A DNA stretch of 9,009 bases from an uncultured Eubacteriales bacterium (GCA_934417455.1 CAKRWK010000034.1:1-9009), one strand, 5' to 3'. Shown: positions 1 to 6,438, counted from the first letter of the stretch. Notes: generated by a model from the letters alone, not told the origin. Made by a program: numbers and translations.

Positions 1-50
1 CGCTATCCTGTACACAGGTTCAATGAACTGATTTTTCGTCCCATTTTCGG

Positions 51-88
51 AAGAGCCGCGCGCAGAATGCCTGCGTGCGGCTCTTTTT
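51..88 (+). terminator. Intrinsic terminator of the gene to the left
   Basis: Bases 51-65 pair with 71-85 to form a 15-bp, GC-rich stem with one G-T wobble (60 with 76) and a five-base loop AATGC (66-70). The stem runs straight into a T tract at 84-88. No T tract exists on the other side, so it acts only on + strand transcription arriving from the left. It separates the unseen upstream gene from the lipoprotein gene. Confidence 0.88.
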
Positions 89-155
89 GTACAATTATAT
101 TGCTGTTTTTGGCAAAAGCAAAATTCGGCACATTGCACAAAAATATTTCGCTTTG

Positions 156-172
156 TTGTGCATGTTGCACAA
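156..172. promoter_or_regulatory. 17-bp palindrome, candidate operator
   Basis: TTGTGCA (156-162) and TGCACAA (166-172) form a perfect 7-bp inverted repeat around the spacer TGT. A further direct copy of the right half, TTGCACAAA, lies at 133-141; the same 9-mer recurs at 165-173. The size and symmetry fit a site for a dimeric helix-turn-helix regulator. No regulator gene is visible in the window, and the candidate promoter lies ~90 bases downstream, so the operator role is an inference. Confidence 0.35.
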
Positions 173-189
173 ACGCATTTTTCAAAATC

Positions 190-233
190 GTGAAAAGTAA
201 CAAAAATCCATGTCGTTTTTGTTCAGTTTTCAC
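190..233. other. Imperfect hairpin / long inverted repeat
   Basis: Two stacked perfect stems are visible. GTGAAAA (190-196) pairs with TTTTCAC (227-233), and AACAAAAA (199-206) pairs with TTTTTGTT (216-223). They are separated by a small 2 x 3 base internal loop and closed by a nine-base loop (207-215). That is 15 base pairs in 44 bases. There is no T tract after it, so it is not a terminator. If transcription starts upstream it would be a leader RNA element. If it starts near 296 it would be a DNA-level site. AT richness makes chance pairing more likely than usual. Confidence 0.4.
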
Positions 234-260
234 AAAATTATAAGACAGCAACAAACCGTA

Positions 261-289
261 TTGCTATTTTATGTGTAATTTGATAAAAT
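261..289 (+). promoter_or_regulatory. Weak sigma-A-like promoter candidate for the lipoprotein gene
   Basis: TTGCTA (261-266, four of six matches to TTGACA) and TAAAAT (284-289, five of six matches to TATAAT) are 17 bases apart. Predicted initiation near 295-297 would remove most of the AAAGGAGG at 290-297 from the transcript and leave the site at 347-355 as the ribosome binding site. The surrounding AT-rich sequence makes this match only moderately meaningful. Confidence 0.3.
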
Positions 290-297
290 AAAGGAGG
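290..297 (+). promoter_or_regulatory. Strong Shine-Dalgarno site AAAGGAGG with no ideally spaced start
   Basis: This near-perfect anti-16S match lies 15 bases before ATG 313 (in frame with the lipoprotein) and 10 bases before TTG 308 (a different frame). Neither spacing is ideal. It is too far from the preferred lipoprotein start at 364 to serve it directly, so its presence needs an explanation: a short upstream ORF, an N-terminally extended form, or a relic. Confidence 0.5.
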
Positions 298-307
298 AAT
301 AAGCGGT

Positions 308-367
308 TTGCCATGCCGCAATATTTCAATAATCATTATATATGGCAAGAAAGGGTTACCTGTATGA
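308..367 (+). CDS. Possible 19-codon upstream ORF overlapping the lipoprotein start
   Basis: A TTG codon 10 bases after the AAAGGAGG at 290-297 opens a 19-codon frame that ends at TGA 365-367. That stop overlaps the lipoprotein ATG as ATGA (364-367), the arrangement typical of translational coupling. The encoded peptide has an isoleucine-rich centre followed by Gly-Lys-Lys-Gly and resembles nothing I recognise. The frame is very short and the start is non-ATG, so it may be fortuitous. The same stretch in the lipoprotein frame would add 17 residues from ATG 313. Confidence 0.2.
   Translation: MPCRNISIIIIYGKKGLPV
347..355 (+). promoter_or_regulatory. Ribosome binding site deciding the lipoprotein start
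   Basis: AAGAAAGGG lies 8 bases before ATG 364. The spacing is good and the match moderate. It supports translation starting at 364, where a classical lipoprotein signal peptide begins, over the in-frame ATG at 313. Confidence 0.6.
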
Positions 368-3300
368 AGAGAAAAATCACACTCCTCCTTGCGGTCATCC
401 TTCTCCTGTGCCTGTGCTTTGCACTGGGCTCCTGCGGAAACGACAATCCGCCCGCCCCCGATGAGCACACCACGCACGAATGGGACGAAGGCAGAATCGC
501 AACGGAACCGACCTGCGAAGGAACCGGAACGAAAATTTTTACCTGCAAGGTCTGTGCCGAAACCAAGGAAGAAGAAGTTCCCGCTCTCGGGCATGACTTC
601 TCCGACGAATGGCAGAACAACAGCCAGAACCACTGGCATTCCTGCAAACGCGAGGGATGCACGAAGAAGGGCGATATCGGCACGCATGCATATGTCGAAA
701 GCGCCGAACTTTCCACCCCCGCCACCTGCGGTACGGCCGGTGAAATCGTAAGAGTCTGCGTCTGCGGCCTTGACGAAAGAGAAACCGTCCCCGCCACCGG
801 CGTACATACTCCCTCGGAAACGCTGTCGGGGGACGACGAGGAGCACTATCACGAGTGCACCGTCTGCCACACGAAACTGGACGGCGAGAAACACACGTTT
901 GATGACGGCGTCGAAGAAGGTATCTCCCATACCTCCTGCAAAGACGGCAAGAAGGTTTACACCTGCTCGGAATGCGGCTACAAAAAACAAACCGTTCTCG
1001 CGAGCGGCGTTGCCCATACGCCGAAATACGTCCTCAACATCAAAGAGCGCACGATGGTACAGCACTGCACCGTCTGCGACAGCGACATTTTCATCCTGAC
1101 GAACCAGTTTGTCATGGACTTTGAGGACAAAGAAGCCGGCAAACCGTTCTCCAACAACCCGAATACCGTGAAATCCAGGGTCAAAGACCTGAACGGCAAC
1201 CTCTGCGGCTTCCTGTTTGATGACGTCGACGACAAAAATGGCTCGAACGTTTCCACTCCGTCTCTGACCCCGGTCGACCTGACCATCCGCGACGTCAATA
1301 TTCTGACGCTGCGTTGGATGCCCGTCTGGACGGATGAGGACAACGCGGTGCAGAAGAACACCAACCTGACCGTCAACGGTAAGTACAAGAAAGGCACCGA
1401 CAAGTGGGGTAGCTTTGGCGCCACCGGACTGAACAGTGACGATACCCTCAAAGTCGGCGGTTGGAACTCTCCCGTCAAGGCCGTGGCCGATAAGTGGTAC
1501 ACGCTTATCTATGTCTACACCAAAGCGGACAACACCCTGACCTGCTACGTCATCGACGAAGCCGGCAACGTGGAAAGCGGAAAAGGCACCTGCGGCGACG
1601 CGTTCACAACGGCGGATTCCTGGGCTTACTTCACGGTGGCCGTTGCCATCGACGGACAGGGCACCTATATCGACGACATCGCTATTTTCACGGCTGACCT
1701 TCCCAAGACCGAAACCCACGAGCACAAATGGAATGACGGCGAGGTCACCACGGCTGCCACCTGCAAAGAAGGCGTGAAAACCTATACCTGCACCGTCTGC
1801 GGCGAAACCAGGACGGAAGCCATCCCCGCGACGGGTTCGCACAACCCGACGGGCGACCTTCTCCATAACGAAAGCGGTCACTGGCACATCTGCTCCGAAT
1901 GCGGCGAAAAGGCCGATTACGAGGAGCACAAGTGGGGCGATGCCGATATCATAAAGGCTCCGAACTGCACGGAAACGGGCGAAGCGAAATACACCTGTTC
2001 CGTTTGTAATGTAACCAAAACCGAAGTCCTGCCTGTGAAACACGTCCCGGCCGAAACGCTGTCGCATGACGACGAAGGCCATTGGTACGAGTGCACGCTC
2101 TGCCACGAAAAGGTAGACTATACTGCGCATGACCTCGAAGAAATTTCGGGTGAGTACGTCGCGCCGAAGTGCAACGCCGAAGGCAAAAAGGTGTATAAAT
2201 GCTCTGTTTGCGAAGCGGAAATCACCGAAATCCTGAAGAGAACCGAACATGACTTCACGGAAGTCGTCACGACCCCCGCCACCTGTCTTGTCGAAGGCAA
2301 GAAAACCCTGACCTGCGCCGATTGCGGCAAGATTCTCAGTGACGTCACCATTCCGAAGACCCAACACAAACTGACCTTCACCGTGGACGGTACCGACGTC
2401 AACGTGACCTGTGCGACCGAAGGCTGTGCTCTCCATACGGCATACAAAGTCGGCAGAGCCATCTCGGACGACGCACAACTTGGTCTGTCCGGCAACCAGC
2501 GCACCGAGTATAACAACGGCACGGAAATAACCGAACTCCTCGGCGAAGACGGTAACAAGTATCACTCTATCGTCCGTACGGCGGAATCGAATCCGGCGCA
2601 GAAGTCGGCGCAGATTCAGTTCTGGATGTACAATTCCGCGAAAGGCACTTCCACGAGACCTGCCTTCACGCTGAAAGTCTCCCATCCGGAAGCCGGCCCG
2701 CTGAACATCGGCGGCGAATTCATGCTCCTGAACTATAGCGGCCAGTGGGGCAGCAACTTTGAAGGGAAAGGCCTTGTGGCACTGGACCTTAAGGGCGGTA
2801 ACATCACCGCGGCGGACGGCAAAGTCCTCGGCACCTACACGAGCGGTGCATGGACGGAAATCACCGTTGTGGCCGACATGGGCGTAGCCAGCGGCGCCGA
2901 CGGTGTCCGTGAAAACGATACCTGCACGCTTCTGTACTACATCGACGGCGAATACGCCGGCATGGCGGTCGTTCCCGGTACGCTGAAGAACGATACCTAT
3001 CAGGATCTCTACATCAACCTGCATACCAACGAAAAGGGCACGGGTCTCTACTTCAAAGACTTCAAACTCTTTGAGGACACCGGAGACAACGAACTCTTTG
3101 CCCCTGTGCACGAGCATACCTTTGTGGATGAGGACACCCTCGCCGAAGGCGATTGCCAGAAAGGCGGTCTTGTCCGTCAGATCTGCTCTGTCTGCGGCGC
3201 GCAGAACCTGAAAAAGGTCGGCGGTTCCCACACATGGGAAGTCGTCGAAGTCACGAATCCCGCGACCTGCACCGAAGAGGGCGAGCAGTCCATGAAGTGC

Positions 3301-4911
3301 AAGTACTGCGATGCAACCACGACCGAAACGATTCCGGCCAAGGGTCACCATTACACCGTGAATGAAGAAGAATCCACGGCGCCGGGTTGCATTACCGCCG
3401 GCAAGAAGGTTTCCTACTGTGACGATTGTCACGACCGGAAGGAAGAAACCGTTCCCGCCACAGGACACACCCTTACCTACACGAAGAATGCGGACAAATT
3501 GGACGTTGCCTGCTCCGTCTGCAACAAGACCTACGCGTCGCTGTCGACCAAATTGAGCCAGGACTTCAACAAGTATGAAGTCGGCAATGCAGGCGCAACC
3601 TGCTCGGACGGCGCGAAGCTTGTCAGCCGTTCCGGCGATGCCTCCAAGATTCTCGAAAGAGCCGAAGGTGACAAATTCCTTCATATCTGCGATGACTGCT
3701 CTGACAACAACGTCGCGTATGACTTCTTCAACCTCAACATGGGTGCTATGGACTTCATTGTTGTCGAACTGGACTTCATGCTCCGTTGGACGGACGGTGA
3801 AACCGTGGTAGACGGCGTTATCAATTTCAACCTGCACAGCGGAACATACTGGAACAACCCCGGACTTCTGACCGACGTGAAAACGCAGGGCGACAAAGTA
3901 TCCCTGTTCGGAAAGACCACGGACATCGACGTCGTGACCGACAAGTGGTACACCGCCCGCACTGTGGTTGACTTTGTTGACGGGATCATGTACGTCTTCA
4001 TTGACGACACGCTGGTTCACACGGCAAGCACCAAGGGCATGTCCATTTCGGAGAGCGTTTCCCGCGGCAACAGCACCGTTCTGAATGACGGCCAGTGCGC
4101 CCGTATCGACAACCTCCGCATTTATGCCGGCAACCTCGACAAAGTGGAAATTCCCGAAAAAGCCGTCGCTCCTACCTGCGACAAAACCGGTTCCAAGACG
4201 TATCTCAATCCCTACACCGGGGAAGAGCAAACCGTTACCGTGCCTCCGCTTGGTCATACCTTCGCTTTTGTGAAAGATGGTGAAGAACTGTCCGCTGTGT
4301 GCTCTGTCTGTACACACGAAGTGAATCTTACGCTGAACAGCAAAGATTCTGATAATTTCAAGGGAGGTGCTGCCATCGTCGGAACGGAGAGCGATGGCAA
4401 TAAGTACGCCAACCTGCATGATACCAAGAACACTGCCGATGCGTCTCTTCCGGCATTCCCGAAAGACGTTAACGGGCAGGAAGGCTTCCTTGTCTTTGCT
4501 ATGCGGTATCAGCTGAAAAACGTTACCGTGACAAAATCGGACGGAACGACGGTCGAGACCGTCACCTGCTTCCGCGCTCCCATCAAATTTGATGTCGGTA
4601 ACAGCAAAAACCAGTGGATTACGCCGTTTACGTTTGCTATTACGGACGGTTACATGGTCGTGAACGGTAACAAAACCGAAGTGGAAGCCAAGGTCGACGT
4701 GTGGACGGATTTCATGATTGCCTACGAAAAGGCAACGGGTAAGTTCTCCTGCTACATCGCCGGCACCTTCGTTGCCAAAGCGGATGCTAACGCCAACTTC
4801 AAAGCCATGACGAATCTCCAGTACGTCAGCATTCAGATCGGCAACTCCCCCGATGTGGGTGACCAAGTCTGGATTGACGATCTCTCGTTCTACACCGACG
4901 CAACCGCCTAA
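364..4911 (+). CDS. Large modular surface lipoprotein with Cys/His repeats and four LamG-like domains
   Basis: The gene encodes 1515 residues. The first 24 form a lipoprotein signal peptide: Lys/Arg at 2-4, a hydrophobic Leu/Val/Ile core, and the lipobox L21-G22-S23-C24. The mature protein should therefore be lipid-anchored on the outer face of the membrane. The remainder alternates Cys/His repeat blocks with four LamG-like (concanavalin-type) beta-sandwiches at about residues 248-447, 699-914, 1064-1259 and 1325-1515. Each sandwich shows a late Trp-containing strand (such as DKWYT) and three close with an I-D-[DN]-[LI] strand. There is no LPXTG, dockerin, S-layer motif or catalytic motif, so the lipid is the only visible anchor. 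ATG 364 is chosen over ATG 313 because the extra 17 residues would bury the signal peptide and because AAGAAAGGG precedes 364. It is a single-gene unit between two terminators. Binding of a glycan or other surface ligand is inferred from the fold only. The ligand is unknown, and metal binding by the CxxC pairs is possible but unproven. Confidence 0.9.
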   Translation: MKRKITLLLAVILLLCLCFALGSCGNDNPPAPDEHTTHEWDEGRIATEPTCEGTGTKIFTCKVCAETKEEEVPALGHDFSDEWQNNSQNHWHSCKREGCTKKGDIGTHAYVESAELSTPATCGTAGEIVRVCVCGLDERETVPATGVHTPSETLSGDDEEHYHECTVCHTKLDGEKHTFDDGVEEGISHTSCKDGKKVYTCSECGYKKQTVLASGVAHTPKYVLNIKERTMVQHCTVCDSDIFILTNQFVMDFEDKEAGKPFSNNPNTVKSRVKDLNGNLCGFLFDDVDDKNGSNVSTPSLTPVDLTIRDVNILTLRWMPVWTDEDNAVQKNTNLTVNGKYKKGTDKWGSFGATGLNSDDTLKVGGWNSPVKAVADKWYTLIYVYTKADNTLTCYVIDEAGNVESGKGTCGDAFTTADSWAYFTVAVAIDGQGTYIDDIAIFTADLPKTETHEHKWNDGEVTTAATCKEGVKTYTCTVCGETRTEAIPATGSHNPTGDLLHNESGHWHICSECGEKADYEEHKWGDADIIKAPNCTETGEAKYTCSVCNVTKTEVLPVKHVPAETLSHDDEGHWYECTLCHEKVDYTAHDLEEISGEYVAPKCNAEGKKVYKCSVCEAEITEILKRTEHDFTEVVTTPATCLVEGKKTLTCADCGKILSDVTIPKTQHKLTFTVDGTDVNVTCATEGCALHTAYKVGRAISDDAQLGLSGNQRTEYNNGTEITELLGEDGNKYHSIVRTAESNPAQKSAQIQFWMYNSAKGTSTRPAFTLKVSHPEAGPLNIGGEFMLLNYSGQWGSNFEGKGLVALDLKGGNITAADGKVLGTYTSGAWTEITVVADMGVASGADGVRENDTCTLLYYIDGEYAGMAVVPGTLKNDTYQDLYINLHTNEKGTGLYFKDFKLFEDTGDNELFAPVHEHTFVDEDTLAEGDCQKGGLVRQICSVCGAQNLKKVGGSHTWEVVEVTNPATCTEEGEQSMKCKYCDATTTETIPAKGHHYTVNEEESTAPGCITAGKKVSYCDDCHDRKEETVPATGHTLTYTKNADKLDVACSVCNKTYASLSTKLSQDFNKYEVGNAGATCSDGAKLVSRSGDASKILERAEGDKFLHICDDCSDNNVAYDFFNLNMGAMDFIVVELDFMLRWTDGETVVDGVINFNLHSGTYWNNPGLLTDVKTQGDKVSLFGKTTDIDVVTDKWYTARTVVDFVDGIMYVFIDDTLVHTASTKGMSISESVSRGNSTVLNDGQCARIDNLRIYAGNLDKVEIPEKAVAPTCDKTGSKTYLNPYTGEEQTVTVPPLGHTFAFVKDGEELSAVCSVCTHEVNLTLNSKDSDNFKGGAAIVGTESDGNKYANLHDTKNTADASLPAFPKDVNGQEGFLVFAMRYQLKNVTVTKSDGTTVETVTCFRAPIKFDVGNSKNQWITPFTFAITDGYMVVNGNKTEVEAKVDVWTDFMIAYEKATGKFSCYIAGTFVAKADANANFKAMTNLQYVSIQIGNSPDVGDQVWIDDLSFYTDATA
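475..1704 (+). repeat. Super-module 1: Cys/His repeats plus LamG-like domain
   Basis: Residues 38-447. The order of repeats is I, II, I, II, I, III, then a LamG-like domain (about 248-447). Type I runs from an aromatic after His, through P-x-TC, three to four residues, Gly, then CxxC, to a V/I-PA-x-G and His. Type II is a His-Trp/Tyr-His-x-C motif with a second Cys three to five residues on, then a closing His. Type III is a short His...CxxC unit directly before the sandwich. The second type I unit has C-x-C instead of CxxC, and the first type II unit has C-x4-C. The sandwich starts with a DFEDKEAG segment and ends with IDDIAIF. Confidence 0.8.
1717..3105 (+). repeat. Super-module 2: Cys/His repeats plus LamG-like domain
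   Basis: Residues 452-914. The order is I, II, I, II, I, I, III, LamG-like (about 699-914). It resembles super-module 1 with one extra type I unit. A 54-base stretch over a type II repeat here (2053-2106) matches 817-870 in super-module 1 at 42 of 54 bases by hand count, pointing to an old internal duplication. The type III unit has C-x4-C spacing. The sandwich contains a YYIDGEY strand near 860 and ends with FKDFKLF. Confidence 0.8.
3109..4140 (+). repeat. Super-module 3: Cys/His repeats plus LamG-like domain
   Basis: Residues 916-1259. Three type I units and one type III unit precede a LamG-like domain (about 1064-1259). The second and third type I units share a His pair (GHH). No type II (His-Trp-His) unit occurs. 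The sandwich opens with QDFNKYEVG, contains DKWYT and a VFIDDTLV strand, and closes with IDNLRIY. An internal CDDC at about residue 1113 lies in the sandwich and not in a repeat. Confidence 0.8.
4141..4908 (+). repeat. Super-module 4: degenerate repeat plus LamG-like domain
   Basis: Residues 1260-1515. A single type I unit keeps the P-T-C and P-P-L-G-H framework but has lost its CxxC pair, replaced by an N-P-Y-T-G-E stretch. A normal type III unit with CSVC follows, then the C-terminal LamG-like domain (about 1325-1515), which ends with IDDLSFY a few residues before the stop. The protein therefore terminates inside or right after a folded domain, with no C-terminal anchor. Confidence 0.75.
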
Positions 4912-4933
4912 AAAATTTTCATACAAACACAAA

Positions 4934-4975
4934 GCCCCCGGCAAAACTTCGGTTTTGCCGGGGGCACGTTTTTTT
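4934..4975 (+). terminator. Strong intrinsic terminator with UUCG tetraloop
   Basis: Bases 4934-4947 pair perfectly with 4952-4965 to form a 14-bp stem closed by the extra-stable C(TTCG)G tetraloop, followed three bases later by seven T residues (4969-4975). It starts 22 bases after the lipoprotein stop codon and ends 10 bases before the -35 box of the next promoter, so the two transcription units are cleanly insulated. Confidence 0.96.
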
Positions 4976-4985
4976 GTCAAAAAAC

Positions 4986-5014
4986 TTGACTTTACGTCAG
5001 AAATATGGTATACT
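4986..5014 (+). promoter_or_regulatory. Near-consensus extended -10 promoter of the miaB operon
   Basis: TTGACT (4986-4991, five of six) and TATACT (5009-5014, five of six) are separated by exactly 17 bases. A TG dinucleotide at 5006-5007 gives an extended -10 element. Initiation is expected near 5021, leaving a leader of about 30 bases before miaB. This should be a strong housekeeping-sigma promoter for miaB, the YlbF-family gene and mutS. Confidence 0.9.
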
Positions 5015-5051
5015 GAACTGATAAATATGTGGATGGGAATACATAAATTTT

Positions 5052-6413
5052 ATGGATAACGAAAATACCGTATATACGGACGCGGTGCGTCGTCTGACGG
5101 CGGGGGAGCCCCATCGGTATTACGTGGTGACGCTCGGCTGTCAGCAGAACGAGGCTGACAGCGAAAAACTTCGCGCCATGGCGCGGGATATGGGATACCT
5201 GCCGGCGGAGTGGGCGGAGAACGCCTCGCTGATTGTCGTCAACACCTGCGCCGTGCGTCGGCATGCCGAGGAAAAGGCGCTGTCTCTTGTCGGCACGTTC
5301 AAGCATATCAAAACCGAACACCCCGAGGTCATCATCGGTATCTGCGGCTGTATGGCCGCCGAGCCGGGCACCGTCCGGACGATAAAACAGAGTTTCCCTT
5401 ATGTGTCGTTTACCCTTGAGCCGAATATGCTCCACCGCTTTCCCGAACTTGTTTTCGGCGCGCTGTCGGAGAACCGACGGACGTTTGTTCTCGGGGAAGA
5501 CCGGGGAGAGATTGTCGAGGGGGTCAAGCCGCTCCGTTCGGTACGCCACCGCGCGTGGGTGTCCGTCATGTACGGGTGCAACAATTTCTGCTCTTATTGC
5601 ATTGTGCCGTATGTCCGCGGCCGCGAGCGCAGTCGGGACAGTCGCGCGGTGCTCGATGAGTGCAGGGGACTGATTGCCGACGGGTGCAGGGAAATCACCC
5701 TTCTCGGGCAGAACGTCAATTCCTACCGTTCGGATACGGACTTTGCCGGCCTTGTCACAAAGATTGCACAATTGGAAGGCGATTTTATCATCCGTTTTAT
5801 GACGAGCCATCCGAAGGACGTTTCCGACGGATTGATAGAAGCCATGCGCCGCTATCCCGAAAAAATCGCGCCTTGTTTCCACCTGCCCCTGCAGTCGGGC
5901 AGCGACCGTATTCTCCGCGCCATGAACCGCAAATCCACGAGGGAACATTATCTGTCCATCGTGAAAAAACTGCGGGAAGCTGTGCCGGGCATCGCCCTGA
6001 CGACGGACATCATCGTGGCCTTTCCGGGGGAGACGGAGGAGGACTTTGAAGAAACCTGCCGCATGGTGGAGGAGGTCGGGTACGACAGCCTGTTTTCCTT
6101 CATTTTTTCGCCGCGCGAAGGAACCCCGGCGGCAAGAATGGAAAATACCATTCCGAAAGAGGAAAAAACGCGCCGCATGACGCGCCTGCTCGACATTTCA
6201 AAACGCATTGCCTACGAAAAAAATCTGCCCTACGAGGGGCAGACCGTCCGTGTCCTTGCCGATTCGGACGCAAGGGAAGGCGGTTACCTCGGCCGCACGC
6301 CGACGGGAAAACTCGTCCGTTTTTCGGCGGAGGAAAACCCGGTCGGACAGTTTGTGAATGTCCGCATTGAAAAAGCCACGCCGTACGACCTGTTTGGCAA
6401 AATGTGCAAATAA
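5052..6413 (+). CDS. miaB: tRNA-2-methylthio-N6-dimethylallyladenosine synthase MiaB
   Basis: MiaB is a radical-SAM methylthiotransferase that adds the 2-methylthio group to i6A37 of tRNAs reading UNN codons. The 453 residues match the family's usual length. The N-terminal methylthiotransferase domain supplies the auxiliary 4Fe-4S ligands C30 (TLGCQQNEADSEK), C66 (VNTCAVR) and C100 (CGCM). The radical-SAM motif is C176-x3-C180-x2-C183 within a YGCNNFCSYCIVPYVRGRE segment, which is characteristic of MiaB and separates it from RimO and MtaB. Further hallmarks are FHLPLQSGS, TDIIVAFPGET and FIFSPREGTPAA. A C-terminal TRAM domain occupies about 390-453. ATG 5052 is the only sensible start. The upstream GGATGGGAA (5031-5039) is a weak and distant ribosome site. 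It is the first gene of an operon with the YlbF-family gene 25 bases downstream. Confidence 0.97.
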   Translation: MDNENTVYTDAVRRLTAGEPHRYYVVTLGCQQNEADSEKLRAMARDMGYLPAEWAENASLIVVNTCAVRRHAEEKALSLVGTFKHIKTEHPEVIIGICGCMAAEPGTVRTIKQSFPYVSFTLEPNMLHRFPELVFGALSENRRTFVLGEDRGEIVEGVKPLRSVRHRAWVSVMYGCNNFCSYCIVPYVRGRERSRDSRAVLDECRGLIADGCREITLLGQNVNSYRSDTDFAGLVTKIAQLEGDFIIRFMTSHPKDVSDGLIEAMRRYPEKIAPCFHLPLQSGSDRILRAMNRKSTREHYLSIVKKLREAVPGIALTTDIIVAFPGETEEDFEETCRMVEEVGYDSLFSFIFSPREGTPAARMENTIPKEEKTRRMTRLLDISKRIAYEKNLPYEGQTVRVLADSDAREGGYLGRTPTGKLVRFSAEENPVGQFVNVRIEKATPYDLFGKMCK

Positions 6414-6438
6414 AAGCATACAAAAAAGGAATTGAATC

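Larger units (their letters stand above)
1..363. other. Non-coding region upstream of the lipoprotein gene
   Basis: No convincing gene lies here. The first ~30 bases could be the 3' end of a + strand gene: one frame ends with TGA at 29-31, another with TGA at 24-26, and the terminator begins 20 bases further on. Too little is present to identify it. From about 90 to 290 the sequence is clearly more AT-rich than the flanking genes. It contains a 17-bp palindrome (156-172), a 44-base imperfect hairpin (190-233), a weak promoter candidate (261-289) and a strong Shine-Dalgarno site (290-297). Open minus-strand frames through it have no ribosome site or recognisable product. Confidence 0.75.

Noticed and set aside
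2..31. Possible C-terminal end of an upstream + strand gene (nine codons then TGA)
   Set aside because: The terminator at 51-88 fits an upstream gene ending here, but another frame also stops nearby (24-26) and nine residues are not enough to choose or identify.
94..122. Minus-strand TATAAT (94-99) as a divergent promoter
   Set aside because: No acceptable -35 box at 16-18 bases, and transcription would run straight into the terminator hairpin towards the left edge.
3..254. 83-codon minus-strand open frame in the left intergenic region
   Set aside because: It runs through the + strand terminator, has no ribosome site, and low-complexity AT-rich composition explains the open frame.
313..363. 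Lipoprotein start at ATG 313 adding 17 residues
   Set aside because: The extension contains polar and aromatic residues ahead of the Lys/Arg n-region and would spoil a classical signal peptide. ATG 364 has its own properly spaced ribosome site. It is kept only as an alternative.
475..3552. Repeat arrays considered as CRISPR or tandem DNA repeats
   Set aside because: Similarity is at protein level with diverged bases, units vary in length, and the frame is continuously open, so these are coding repeats.
475..4335. Cys-x2-Cys repeats read as cytoplasmic zinc fingers or a DNA-binding protein
   Set aside because: The protein has a clear lipoprotein signal peptide and LamG-like domains, so it is exported; the repeats belong on the cell surface.
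238..4980. 1580-codon minus-strand open frame covering the whole lipoprotein gene
   Set aside because: It is codon-aligned with the + strand gene and exists only because that gene avoids TTA, CTA and TCA codons. It runs through both the terminator and the leader, has no recognisable domains, and the + strand product has a lipobox, repeats and LamG-like folds.
4992..5948. 318-codon minus-strand open frame over the miaB 5' half and its promoter
   Set aside because: It overlaps the radical-SAM and methylthiotransferase motifs of miaB on the opposite strand and has no family resemblance of its own.
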